A stretch of 64,000 nt of DNA, taken from assembly GCA_020310875.1 (NCBI GenBank), contig CM035432.1:98830512-98894511 (forward strand), written 5' to 3'. This DNA is from Ceratopteris richardii (lineage: Eukaryota; Streptophyta; Polypodiopsida; Polypodiales; Pteridaceae). How positions within the stretch are numbered: the first letter of the stretch is position 1; every line of letters begins with the position of its first letter. Positions 46,431-58,912 of the stretch are shown piece by piece. The translations under genes and the position numbers were made by a program. Under the pieces are notes generated by a model. It did not search any database and was not told the origin of the DNA. It worked only from the letters and a program-made list of their open reading frames with translations.

Positions 46431-47102
46431 CACATACAAGATTCCAATTTCTTGATCTACTTATGCATAACATGACCCAATATTCATTTTGCTACCTCTT
46501 AGATGAGCGCGTTTATGTGTTTCTCTGGTCTTAAGCATTGGCAAGTAGTTAAGCAAATCTTTCATTATCTGAGTGGTAACCGACTACTTGACTTGTTTTA
46601 TCCCAAGGGTAGATCATTACCACTAGATCTACATGCTTTTTATTACTCGGATTGCGCTACTTGCTATGAAACTTGTGTGTCCAGTATTGGTTTTTGCTTC
46701 ATGCTTGGTAGCTCATGCATATCAAGGTTGACCAAGAAGTAGCCTATTGTGGCCACTTTTAGTTGTGAGTCTATGTATAGGGAAACTTGCATAGCAACCG
46801 ATGAGTGTGTGTGGCTCAGATGCATCTTAGTTCATTTGGGTATTGGTCATTCTTCTACCAAAACCATCTTCATTGACAGTTAGAGTGCAATTCTAGTTAC
46901 GAGAAACCCTGTGTTTCATGTTCACATAAAGCACATTGAGGTGCACTATCATTAGGTCAAGGAGAGGTTATTTGTTGGAGACATCAGTTTGGCATATGCA
47001 CCCACACATGATAACATTTAAGACCTTTTCACAAAGGCTCTACAAAGGTAGAAGTTTAAAGCTTTCCGCAAAGTTTTGGGCTTAATTCCATTTGTAGATT
47101 GA
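46431..47102 (+). pseudogene. A-family RNase H fragment, copy 2
   Basis: Near-identical copy of 19706-20369, including the SAFMCFSGLKHWQVVKQIFH start and the same in-frame stops. The junction with the E leader is the same, so the chimera predates the tandem duplication. Confidence 0.78.
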
Positions 47103-47179
47103 TCTCTTTCCACATAGCTTTCCACTTCATTATACATGATTGTTAGCTCCTTGTTCATCGAATCACTCCTAAGGGGATT

Positions 47180-47408
47180 TGTTGATATACTTTTGTAGTG
47201 ATGTGTGTCAACACACTTAGGATGACATGGGAATGTTTTCCTCCTTTAGGAGGTTTTTTACCTTGGCTTGTATAAATGATTATAACCCTAATAGGTTACT
47301 AATCTTTTGTACATTCACTTGGTAAGTCATTTAGTTATGTGTTGTGCTCCAAGCTTCTTCTTGTTCCTTCTTCTGTTCATGTGCTTTTGCACACATCAAA
47401 CCCCAACA
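47180..47408 (+). repeat. A-type 3' LTR, copy 2
   Basis: TGTTGATATACTTTTG to CCCCAACA, 229 bp, partner of 20447-20674. Confidence 0.85.
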
Positions 47409-48466
47409 ATGGGGAGCATCAAAGAAACACCATTGAAATTGTGTTCTTAGTGTCAAAGTGTCCTAATATTACATGGTTTCACAGAAAAACCTATTGTTTG
47501 TCAATCAATAATAGGGTTTTATTGTAGAGACACTAGAATCACAGCATGTGGGACTAAAGGTTTGAATAGCTGGTGAAGTTAAAATGAATGAAAATCTCTA
47601 CCATCTAAGTAGGAGTGGTACTTGGGAGCAAACACCATTTTTGAATTGTGAAGAATTTGTTTCCTATTTTCACGTGTAAGAGTTGAAGAAACCAATGATG
47701 GTTCATTGAAGGATAGATGAAAAATAAAGCTAGTTGAAAAGTTGACAATCAAACATATGGTATAGATGTTGGTGAGAAGACTATCCTCATTTCCAAGATA
47801 AAAATTGCAAGAAATCATATTCTAATGACTACTCAAAAAGCATGGAAATTGATTCAAATGGATCTAGAAGGAGGTTGGAAGTAGACACATTGATAGGAGA
47901 GACAGATTCCAACTAGCATCAAGAGAGCATATGCTACCATCGATACATGAACTAGGAGACGTGTCTAAGCTTGAGGAGGAAATTGCAAATGGGAAAGGAA
48001 ACCGAGAAACTCAAGGGAATAGAGAGGATGATTTACTGCTACTATGATACCTACTTTGGAGAGACAATTGCATCTTACATATGGATATCAGCCATGTAAA
48101 TGTTTATGATATAATGAAGGATTGATTTCCAATTTACACTATGTTCATGTATTTAGTTGACTTAATCAAATAATTTTTTGAGTGATTGTATTATCTAGTG
48201 CTCTACTTCTATGTCTTGGCATGAACCTCTACTAAAGCTCTTCGTTTATCATCTCTATTTTCATTTACTAATCACAAACAGATAATATCTAATGATGTGC
48301 ATTTGGTTAACTTATTAGTGTATTGGTTAGGGTTGTAGGAAAGGACATATTTGTGATTCTGACACCTTATACCTTGAATATATATTTTTTCATTATAATC
48401 ACACCTACTTTGTGTGGCAAAAGACTATGATCTATTTGAATGTCTTAGAAAATATATCTCAACTTC
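47409..48466. other. Non-coding flank, copy of 20675-21724
   Basis: No recognised gene; differs from the first copy by substitutions and single-base indels only. Confidence 0.65.
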
Positions 48467-50061
48467 CTACATAAGGAGTTGCTTTCCCTCTTTAATGCTT
48501 CCTTCATTATCAACACCTACAATCAAGTCATCAACACAAATAGCCACAATCGTGATGCCATCATCACCTTTCCTTGCATATAATGAATGATCTGCATTGC
48601 ACAGAGAAAATCCAATGGTGGTCAAGTAATAAGCAATCCTTGCATGCCTAGTAGGAGGTGTGTGTTTAAGCCCATACAAAGCCTTTTGCAATCTACAAAC
48701 ATATTATGGGTGCTTTGAATCCTCATATCCTTGTGGCTGGTGCATGTATACTTGTTCTTACAACTCACCATGTAAAAAAGCATTCTTCATGCATCCACCT
48801 CCTCATCCACAGCTTTTTCCCAATCTTCATTTCCATATATATCTTCAAAACAAGAAGGTTCAACATCTTGTATTACCTTGGTGATGTAGTCACAATCACA
48901 AGCCATGTAACTATCATACATCAAACATTGCGCAGAATTCTACATCCTCCCAGATCTTCTTGGTCCTGGGTCACTTCTCCTTGTATCATCTGCATGTGCC
49001 TTTCTCACATACATTCTGCATATCTGCACCTCGAAATGTGGTAGTCCATTGAGAAGCTCCTTTGGCTGCATCAGTTTTAGCCTCTACAAATTTGCATGTC
49101 CAATTCACTTGTGCCAAGTCTCTATATCATCAATAACACTTACAACTTTTGCAAGGATGGTTGCATTCATTTTAGTAATTTTCACACTGAAGGTGAACAT
49201 CCTACCAACTTTGTTCCCTTTGGTGATCAACCTTCCATTCTATTTTTACTCTTCTACATATAGACCATCAACATTGAAGCTCACTTGTACTCCCTATTCA
49301 ACCATTTGTCAAATAGAAACCATGCTCTTTGTTATATTCGAGACATGTAGCACATCAGTAGGATGTTTTATTTTCCTATCCTCCATAGATATTTATATGT
49401 TTCCTCTGTGCTCTTTAGGATGTGATGTGTGATCCCTTGTTTCAACAAGTACAGGAACAAATCATTTCTAGAAACCACACCATTCTGCATGGCTCGTCAT
49501 GTGATTTGCGGCACATGAATCAATATACTAGACATTACCATTCGATTTTGAGACATTATGAGACATTGTATTCATCATGTGATGTTGGACCATTAATAGC
49601 TTCTTTCAATCATCTTTATTTATGGATGCATAGTTGTTTTGTTGCCTTTTGTTATTTTGATTCTTCAACTTGCAATCACATTCAAAGTGACCAAGTTTAC
49701 CACGATTCGAACATTCTTTACTATCATTACTGAATCATCTCTTTGAAATTTTATGCGATCTCTTTGGCTCCCCTTGCCTCAAAATTGTCCTCTACCTCCT
49801 ACATGATTTTCTTAATGACCTTGGTCTTGGTTACTATTTCCTCTTCCACTTCCAAAACCTCAACCTCTGTCTCTTCCTCTACCTCAATAGAATACGTGCC
49901 CAAAACAAGGTTTTCATTGGGAGTTTCAGACCTCACCAAGATTCTTTTCTTTAATTATCAGCATGAATACCAAATCATCAAAATTCAAAATGCTTTCCCT
50001 GGTATGAATAGAACTTTCAAACTGCTTATATGCAGTTCCTAAACCACAAAGGCATGCTTCC
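48467..50061 (-). pseudogene. Antisense element E copy 2: RT, pre-integrase, protease, zinc knuckle
   Basis: Copy of 21725-23087 joined to 29470-29962 without element F. The RT part lost 259 bases relative to copy 1 (22059-22317), leaving LQKALYGLKH-type sequence at 48467-48691. The pre-insertion site of F (ATTGT at 49565-49569) lies within it. Interrupted at 50061 by the TRIM element. Confidence 0.77.
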
Positions 50062-50233
50062 TGTAACAAAGTGATAGGTAGAAGAGAGTTGAACCACAAC
50101 CTTGACAGATAGGAGATGGTTAAACTACACCCTAAGAGAGAGGATTAGGAAGTAATCCTCAACCATGGCTTTTGGGGCAAGTGGTTAGCCCATCACATTC
50201 CTAACCAAGAGGTTGTGAGTTCAATCCCTTACA
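50062..50233 (+). repeat. 5' LTR of the TRIM
   Basis: Starts TGTAACAAAGTGATAGG and ends AATCCCTTACA. The 3' half holds a tRNA-like module (50173-50227). Confidence 0.94.
50173..50227 (+). promoter_or_regulatory. tRNA-like box A and box B within the TRIM LTR
   Basis: TGGGGCAAGTGG (50173-50184) fits the Pol III box A consensus at 11 of 12 positions and opens a D-arm-like stem GGGC/GCCC. GTTCAATCC (50219-50227) fits the box B core. The 46-base spacing is normal for a tRNA gene. The anticodon stem and most of the T stem do not pair, so this is tRNA-derived or tRNA-like and not a tRNA gene. The same module is in the 3' LTR at 50900-50954. Confidence 0.5.
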
Positions 50234-50234
50234 T

Positions 50235-50247
50235 TGGTATCAGAGCC
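50235..50247 (+). promoter_or_regulatory. Primer-binding site of the TRIM
   Basis: TGGTATCAGAGCC one base after the LTR, complementary to initiator tRNA-Met. Confidence 0.92.
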
Positions 50248-50516
50248 TAGGAAGTAGGCTTGGGCAAGGTGGAATGATCCATTGGTCTCTAAAAAAGGCG
50301 CTTGGGCACTCTATCATGTGAAAGGGAAGGAATTTGCGAAGGCGCGTGCGTCGGCTTCAAGGATGGACCTAACATAGATTGGGGTGTATCTCTCAATCCG
50401 TAGGTCGGATTGAGGCGTGTAATATACCATTGGAAAGCTCTCGGAAAGAACTTTCCAATAAGCTAGCTTGCAAGTGTGAAATCCTTGGGAATCATTGGGT
50501 GGCACTTGATTGAGTG

Positions 50517-50693
50517 TTCAAGATACCAAGCATGGGTGAGAACAAGGTTCAAGACTGAGGTTGAGAACAAGGGCTCGAGACACCAAGGTTGCGAACAAGT
50601 ATGTTCAATACACCAAGGTTGAGAGCAAGGGTTCAAGAGACCAAGGTTGCGAACAAGGTTCAAGAAACTGTGCGAGGTTGAGGGACATCAATT
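50517..50693 (+). repeat. Degenerate tandem repeat inside the TRIM
   Basis: Five to six units of about 26-30 bases with the cores TTCAAGA, ACCAAGGTTG and GAACAAGG, between the primer-binding site and the purine tract. No coding capacity; open frames here are artefacts of the repeat. Confidence 0.7.
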
Positions 50694-50774
50694 CAAGGGC
50701 ACCTAGGGAGTTCAAGGGACTGATCACTGAGGCTAGAGGGATACAAGAGTAGATCATTGAGGACAATGATCGAC

Positions 50775-50788
50775 CAAGGGGGGAAGAA
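50775..50788 (+). promoter_or_regulatory. Polypurine tract of the TRIM
   Basis: Purine run AAGGGGGGAAGAA ending at the 3' LTR. Confidence 0.88.
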
Positions 50789-50960
50789 TGTAACAAAGTG
50801 ATAGGTAGAAGAGAGTTGAACCACAACCTTGACAGATAGGAGATGGTTAAACTACACCCTAAGAGAGAGGATTAGGAAGTAATCCTCAACCATGGCTTTT
50901 GGGGCAAGTGGTTAGCCCATCACATTCCTAACCAAGAGGTTGTGAGTTCAATCCCTTACA
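50789..50960 (+). repeat. 3' LTR of the TRIM
   Basis: 172 bp, identical to 50062-50233 by direct reading. Confidence 0.94.
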
Positions 50961-51135
50961 CTTCCACCTTATCATCATCATCTAAATTGAAACCAATAGA
51001 TGTAAGTGACTCACATATGCTTTTGATTTTTAGGGTGTAGTCACTAACCAACATCCTCTCTTTTTCCAGTGTATGTAGCTCATTCTTGACTTGCGACTTC
51101 TACGCCTTTGAATTGGTCTCATACAATGTGACTGA
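50961..51135 (-). pseudogene. Antisense element E copy 2: gag tail piece
   Basis: Continuation of the E capsid region after the TRIM, matching 29963-30144; ends at the junction with antisense B. Confidence 0.72.
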
Positions 51136-54047
51136 ACTATAACACTATTAGAGAACAACATCAAATGCATCTTTAGCATCATGAAGACTCAACCGTTAAC
51201 CTCTTTCCATAGGATTGCCAATAGGTTTGAAATCTTCAAGGCCAAAAAACTGCAGTAATGTGTAAATGTATTTTTCTTGAAAAGAAGCTATTCCTCTATC
51301 AACTTGCACAAATTGAATGCCCAAAAATTATGCAAATTCTAGAAATATGACATCCGAAAAGAGGCATGCAAATCAGTCTTAATTGAACAATATGCTTCTC
51401 ATTAGGACTAGTGAGTAGGACATCATCAACCTACACAACAATTATCATAAGTACATAATCTACATGCTTAACATATAAGGTAATCTCAATTGGGATGTTC
51501 TCAAAACCATGTGCAATCAAGTAGGCATGTATCTTTTCATAACAAGCACATGGTGCTTGCTTCAAACAATATAATGCCTTTCTCAACGTGTACACTTTGT
51601 TTTCAAGCATTTGTGCATAAAAGTGTGGGCTGAATTACATGCACTTCTTCATGTAACTCACCATTCAAAAATGTAGTTTTTATCTCCAACTGATATACAT
51701 TCCAACCATGATGAGTTGCAAGTGCACAGATGCTATGAACGGTCATCATTCGGCAAGTGGGTGCAAAGGTCTCATCAAAATTAATACCCTCTCTCTTGAG
51801 CATAACCTTTTACAACAAGCCTACCCTTATACCTATCAACTATTCCATCAAGCTTATGTTTTAGCTTGTATACCCATTAAGTGCCAATGGCCTTTTTTCC
51901 TCGAGGCAATTCACATAAATACGAAGTACCATTCTTCATAATAACATCATATTGCGATTGCATAGTAGCCATCCAATTGTTTAAATTTTTGTGTTTCATC
52001 AAAAGAAACAAACTCATTCTCATAAAAAAAGACTAGAAACAAACATTTCATAGAAATTTAAGACAAGTGAAGCACTATGAGAGCGTGAATGAGTATAATA
52101 TGAAAGAGGATTATCTGATTTGCTATCTCTCAAAGTTTGCACCAATCATTTAGGCATACTTTTTTTCCTTCTCTTTATCAATCCTCTCTTCAACAAGTGC
52201 ATCATGTAAATCGGTATAAAAAATGGAATGATTTGCATCCTCATGTGGCACCTATAATATCTAAGAAATCACCTCATTTGGACGAGCACTTGACTGTCCA
52301 CCTGTAAAAAAAAGGCACAAACGTGTCGTACACATTTAGAGCTAATTGAAGTCTCCTCCATACATGAAAGTAATGGTTGAGTTGCATCTTCCACAAAAAC
52401 AACATCACAAGTAATCGAAATGCATTTAGTGTATGATGATACAAAGGATAGACCTTGCTTTTAGAATTGTACCCAACAAAATAACATTTTATTGCTTTAT
52501 CATGCAATTTCCTGCATTGTTGTTTAGGCACTATGCATATGTCAGAGAACCAAAGACACACAAATGAGAAATAGATTGCTTGCAACCATGTCAAGCCTCA
52601 TATGGAGTGATGGATTGCAGTGATTTTGGGAGACATCTATTAAGTACATATGTTGCACACATCTGTACCTCAAGCTAGAAGCTATGTGGGAAAGCTTGAG
52701 TTTTGACAATACACCTCGCCATCAGCATGAGAGACCTATTCTTTCTTTCAACAAATCCATTTCTTTTAGGTGAATATATCTTTGTACACTTATGATTTAT
52801 CCCACGCTCTATCAAAAAAGCAACAAAAGACATGTATCCCCCCTCTATGAGAATCGAGGGTGCCCAATTTACATGCTGATAGATTTTTAGCCATAACCAA
52901 AAACTCTTTGAAGCACACAAACACTTTGAGATCATTATGAACAAGATACACTTTATGAGTAGCTCTACTTAACCATCTTTTGGGAAGGGTGAATTTTGCA
53001 TTTTGGCCAAAATAGAGCCTTCAAAAACATGCTTACAAAATTTTGAAAAATTCAAATGACCAAGCCAGGCATGTCAAGGCTTTGCATCTGAGATAGGCTG
53101 ATAATCTTGAAGTGCACATGTTGAATAATTCACATATTTTGCATAGTCTATGAGCTTATACAACAAATTATATAAAATTGATAAGCAATAATAACATCGC
53201 CATTTGCGATATCATGATCTTTACATCTGTCATCAACAAATTTGACAACCAATCCAAGCTTGGCTAATGATGAAAACTGAAAACATATTCTTATTGAGCC
53301 TTGGTACATACAAAGCGTCTGATAATGTGAAAGAACCACTATCAATAGTATTCACAATGATCTTACGAACTTCCATTAGAGGATAGGATGAGTTGGTAGC
53401 ACATGTGACAGTATTTCCTCAAGGGGCATGGTAAAGTGAATTGAAGAAACTTTGCAACAAGATAATATGTTTGGTTGCCCCGCTGTCAAAGTACCAAACA
53501 TTTGAGTTGACTCCAGACATACACTACTCATGAGAAGATGGGTCATAGCTGCATACAGGGGTAGATTTCCATTTTTCATTTCGATCAACATTAGCAGACT
53601 CTATTCTAGGGATAGAAGTCACCACAAAAATCATTCCAACCTCTTTCTTGTTCACCTCTTTTCTAGCTAATTTTGGAGAAATCTTAATGAAACGATCATT
53701 TTACTTTATAGTATTTACAAAATTATTTATTCTTTTATATCCTCTTCTAATATTTGACTTCCTTCTTCAACTATGCAACATTAGCCAATTTTCGCATACT
53801 ATTAGACGAGTTGCATTTATTTTTGCCCTTCTGACTAGCTAGGAAAGCTTCACCTAGAACTTGCATCATGGACATGTGCTATCTAGACTTATCTTCCTCC
53901 AACAAGACAAAGAAAGACTAATTCAAATGTTAAGGCAGTAGTATTTTCTTTCATAATTTATCAAAGAGTATAAACAAAACTTTGGTATGAATTTGGAAGA
54001 CAGTTAAGAATGGTCTACACAAGTGAACTATCCGGCAAGACTTCATT
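51136..54047 (-). pseudogene. Antisense copia element B copy 2
   Basis: Copy of 30145-32873 with the same domain order: RT (51603-51803 and around), linker (52274-52594), integrase (52675-52944), pre-integrase, protease (about 53148-53500) and zinc-knuckle/gag (53560-54047). It keeps about 165 bases near 53790-53960 that are missing in copy 1. It is cut at 54047 (CTTCATT) by a deletion that fuses it to element A. Confidence 0.78.
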
Positions 54048-57000
54048 GCAGAACAGCTAAGGATGTACCCGGCTAGGAATGAGGTGTGTGTTGCTTACCT
54101 CCGAAAACAATTGGACAGTGAGCATATGAGTGAAGGTGATTCTATGGATAGTTTTCTAACAAAGATCAAAGACTTGAAGGAACAATTGATTTCTGTTGAT
54201 GAAATTATACTAGATAGCTCACTTGTGCAGACCGTTATGAATGGTCTTCCTAATTCATATCAGAGTTTTTCTTCTACTCTTTGGTTGATGATGAAAGGCA
54301 ATCCAAATGCCTTGTCGTTTGAGGAATCAGTTTCTATTTTGTTGTAGGAAGATCAGTCTAGGTAGAACAAGTCTATTATGCGTGTAGCAGATCAAGCTCT
54401 CCTGGCTAGTCAGAAGGGCAAAGGTAAATGGAGCTCATCTACTCGTAAGCAGAAATTTGCAAATGCTCCACATTCAGAGAGGGAAGACAAAGATGAGAAG
54501 AAATAAAAAAAGCAAAATGTATTCTGCAAATATTGTAAAGAAAATGATCATGTCATTAAGAGTTGTCCAAAACTGGCTGCTAAAGAGGCAAAGAAAAAGG
54601 AGGCTAGAATGGTTGTTGCAGAGGCCTCTACACCGAAAACAAGGTCTGCTAATATTGTGCAGAATGAAGAATGGGAATCTACTACTGTTTGTAGTTTTGA
54701 CCCATCTTCTCATGAGTAGTGTATGTCTGCAGTAGACTCAGATGTTTGGTATTTTGATAGTGGGGCAATCAAACATATTACCTCGCAATGCAGTTTCTTC
54801 ACTTCACTCGAGCCTGCCCCTACAGGGAATACTGTCACATGCACTAACAACTCCTCTTATCCTGTCATGGGAGTTGGTCAAATCATTGTGACTACTACTG
54901 ATGGTAGTTCTTTCACCTTGTCAGATGCTTTATTTGTGCCAGGGATCAAGAAGAATCTATCATCAGTTTTGGCTTTAGCCAAGATTGGCTTAGTTGTGAA
55001 ATTTGTTGATGACAGGTGTATAGTTCACAATTTGTCAAATGTTGACATTAGTATTGCTTGTGGCATTTTATGTCATCGTCTCTATAAGCTCATAGACTAA
55101 ATAAGATCTGTGAATGATTCAGCATGTGTAGTACATGATCCTCAAGCTATGTCAGATGCAAAGCTTTGGCATGCACACTTTGGTCATCTAAATGTTCCTA
55201 GTTTGATATGCTTGCAGAAATCTGAAATGGTGTCCTCTTTGCCCAAGCTTGAGACACCCTGGTAAAAATGTATGTGAAGGCTGTATTTTGGGCAAAATGT
55301 AGAGTTCCTCCTTCCCAAAAGATGGTTCAATTCAGGCTACTAAAAAATTGTAGCTTGTTCATAGTGATGTTTGTGGTACTATGCAAACACCTTCTTTTGG
55401 GAACTATCTTTACTTCGTGTTATTCATCGATGAGTTTTCTAGACATGCATGGGTATATCCATTGAAGGCAATGTCCAAAGAGTTTATGTGCTTCAAACAG
55501 TTTCTGGTTTTCGTTGAAAATCTATCAGCATGTAAAATGGGCACCCTCCATTCTGATCAAGGGGGAATATATGTCTTCTGACTTTAATGCATTTCTGGCT
55601 CAACGTCGGATAAAACATTAGTGTATAGTGGTGTATACACCTCAACAAAAGGGAGTTGTTGAATGGAAGAATAGGTCACTCATGGAGATAGCGAGGTGTA
55701 TGTTCAAAAGTCAGGCTTTACCACATAGTTTCTATCTTGAGGCTGTCATGTGTGCAACATATGTACTTAATCAGTGTCCCACTAAAGCACTACAGTCTAT
55801 CACTCCATATGAGGCTTGACATGATTGTAAGCCATCAGTTGCTCATCTACGTGTTTTTGGTTGTCTAGCATATGCATTAGTGCCAGAACAACATCGCAAG
55901 AAGTTGGATGATAAAGCAGTAAAATGTATTTTTGTTGCGTATAGTTCTGAAAGCAAAGCCTATCATCTGTATCACCCACACACTAAAAGCATTTTGGTTA
56001 GCGGTGATGTTGATTTTGTGGAAGATGCTATTCAACCTTTACTTTCATGTACAAAGGAGACATCTGTTAGCTCCAAAGACATGTATGATACATTGCTGCT
56101 TCTTTTTACACGTGGACAGTATAGTGCTTGTCCTAATGAGGCAACTTCTCAGCATCGCATGTTTCATGTGATGATGCAAATCACTCTATTTCTGATGCAG
56201 ATTTACATGATGCACTTTTTGATGAGAGAAATGATATTGAGGAGGTAAAAACTATGCCAAAATGGCTCGTGTAGACTTTGCAAGACAACAAATTAGATGC
56301 ATCTCTGACATATCGTACTCGTTCAGGCTCTCATAGTGCCTCTTTTGCATTAGATTGCTATGCTATGGCTGCATCTAGTCTCTCTGATGAGACTAAGCTT
56401 GTTTCGTTTGATGAAGCATAAAATTCAGAACATTGGATGGCTGCAATGCAATCTGAATATGATGCTATCATGAAAAATGGTGTCTGGCCTTTATTTGACT
56501 TGCCTTCTGGCAAGAAGGCCATTAGCACTAAGTGGGTATACAAGCTGAAGCATAAACCTGATGGAACAATTGAAAGGTATAAGGCTAGACTTGTTGCAAA
56601 TTATCATGCTCAGCAAAGAGGCATTGATTTTAATGAGACCTTTGCTCCTACTTGCCAAATGGCTACTGTTCATAGCACCTGTGCACGTGCAACCCATCAT
56701 AATTGGAATGTACATCATTTGGACATTAAAACAACATTTCTAAATGGTTAATTTCATCAAGAAGTGTATGTTTTTCAGCCCTGTGGCTTTGTGCAGTAGG
56801 TGTGCAGGATAAAGAAGGCATTATATGGTTTAAAGCAAGCACCACGTGCTTGGTATGAAAAGATACATGCCTATCTGATTGCACATGGTTTTGAGAACAG
56901 TCCAACTTAAAGCACCTTATATGTTAAGCATGCTAATGATGTGCTTCTAATAATTGTTATGTACGTTGATGACATGTTGCTCACTAGTCCTCATGAGAAG

Positions 57001-57357
57001 CATATTGCTGACTTTAAGGTTGATTTGCATGCCTCATTTGAGATGTCTCATTTGGGGCATTTGCATCATTATTTGGGCATTCAATTTATGCAGGTTGATG
57101 GCGGAATAGCTTTGTGTCAAAAAAAATATATTGACACATTATTTTAGTGTTTTGGCCTTGAAAATTGCAAACCTATTGCCACTTCTATGGAGACAGGTCT
57201 ATGAGTGAGTCTTCACGATGTTGGAGATGCATTTGATGTTGTTCTCTCTCAGTGCCTTGTTGGGTGCTTGATTTACTTATGCATTACTCGGCCAAATATT
57301 CAGTTTGTTGTCTCACAAATGAGTAGGTTTATGCATTGCCCATGTGTCAAGCATTGG
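54048..57357 (+). pseudogene. Element A copy 2 gag-pol, truncated at both ends
   Basis: Begins inside gag (GCAGAACAGC, equal to 34304) and therefore lacks LTR, primer-binding site and gag start. Gag capsid part at 54063-54347; zinc knuckle near 54520-54564 with all of CX2CX4HX4C intact (FCKYCKENDHVIKSC). Protease at 54723-55100 with DSG, integrase pieces at 55381-55581 and 55628-55819 (YTPQQKGVVEWKN), linker at 55880-56248, RT at 56437-57147 with MYVDDML. RNase H is cut at 57357 at the same junction as copy 1. Stops in every domain. Confidence 0.82.
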
Positions 57358-58910
57358 CTTGTTAGTGTATGTGATATGTACCAAACCTCTAAGTCAACTC
57401 CAAATGTACATTACTCATGAGAAGATGGGTCATAGCTGCATATAGTGGTAAATGCCCATTCTTCATTTTGAAGAAGTTTAGTAACTCTATTTTAGGCATA
57501 GAGGCCTCTGCAAAAACCATTCCACCCTCATTCTTCTTTACCCCTTTTGCAAATAGTTTTGGACAACTCTTTATGACATGAACATTTTTCCGTATAATGT
57601 TTACAAAATTATTTCTGCTTTTGTGTTTTCCGCTCATCTTTGAATACCTTCTTCAAGTGTGAAACATTAGTAGATTTTCGTGTACACGTAGATGAGTTGC
57701 ATTTACCTTTGCCCTTCTCACTAACTAGGACAGCTTGATCTACAACATGCATAATGGACATGTTCTATCTAGACTTATGTTTGTGCAATAAGACAAAGAC
57801 TAACGCCTCAAATGTTAAGGCATTAGAATACCCTTCATTCATATGCTCACTCTCGTCCTATTTTCAGAGGTAAGAAATGAGCCTCATTTCTTGCCTGGTA
57901 TAAAGTGGTAAGTGTATCCCACGCATCGTTTTCTATTTTGCAAGAGTGAGTGTGGGGGATAATGGCATTATTAATAGAGAAATCTATCAATGCATGTGCA
58001 TGAGCATCTCTATCATCCCAAAGAAGTTGCTCTACAATAGGCAAAAAATGAACCGCAATACGAAAAGGAACTTGAAGATTGTCATCTTTGATGCCATTCG
58101 TATTAGCTTCAATCGCTATATTTACTAGTGTAGTATGAGGTTTTTTAACACCTTGCACAATATCCACATTCCTAACTTTGCCACCATTACATGATGCATC
58201 ATATATGCCGAATACATCATTGCTTTTAGCCATGACCACTCATTGAATACCCTGATGCAAAAAAATAACTGTATCTTGAAAAATTGAATAGAACTACCGT
58301 GTTGAGCTTTGCTAAATTTGGAGGAGTGTTTGTGTAGGATTAGCAGATTTTTCACTTACTAATAGATGAGCTCCATTTACCTTTGCCCTTCTGACTAGCT
58401 AAGAGAGCTTGATCTATGACACACATAATTGACTTGTTTTTCTTGGAATGATCTCCCTGCAACAAAAGAGAGACTAACCCCTCAAATGTTAAGGCATTTG
58501 GATTTCCTTTCATCATGGATCGAATAATAGACCCACCTCCCAACCATCATGAGCTTCTACCCAGTACTCATTCTTGCCTATACGAGTGCCACTTGAATAT
58601 AAATATGTATTGCATCTCGAAAAGTTGAAAAGAACTATCATGTTGAGCTTTGCTAAATCTGTAAGAGTGTTTGAGGAGCTTGTACTAGCGAGCCAAAACT
58701 TGTATATATATTTGGCACAAAAGGACAAAATAGCTTGCATAGGCACTGAGATAGTGCATTTGGAGGTCAAAATGAGCTCAGATCAAGATTTTGGTGCCAC
58801 AAAGCAAAGCTGTTTTGAACTCCCAATCGCCTTGAGTATGCTCAGCATAGATTGTGAATGGAGAGGTGTTGAAGAAGCCCTGGATGAAGCAACGGCCTGG
58901 TCTGATACCA
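57358..58910 (-). pseudogene. Antisense copia C fragment, copy 2
   Basis: Copy of 37602-39152. The gag N-terminal half is open at 57847-58239 (130 codons, MVMAKSNDVFGIYD), the zinc-knuckle part lies at 57389-57637, and the primer-binding site TGGTATCAGACCA ends the fragment (58898-58910). Confidence 0.75.
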
Positions 58911-58912
58911 AA

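Larger units (their letters stand above)
50062..50960 (+). mobile_element. TRIM-type miniature LTR retrotransposon, identical LTRs, target duplication CTTCC
   Basis: 899 bp: two 172-bp LTRs (50062-50233 and 50789-50960) that I find identical base for base, a primer-binding site, a 555-bp internal region without coding capacity, and a purine tract. CTTCC stands on both sides (50057-50061 and 50961-50965); unit I has one copy at 29963-29967 and no insert. This is the hallmark of terminal-repeat retrotransposons in miniature, which move using enzymes of larger elements. Identical LTRs mean a very recent insertion. Orientation is given by the primer-binding site and purine tract. Confidence 0.95.
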
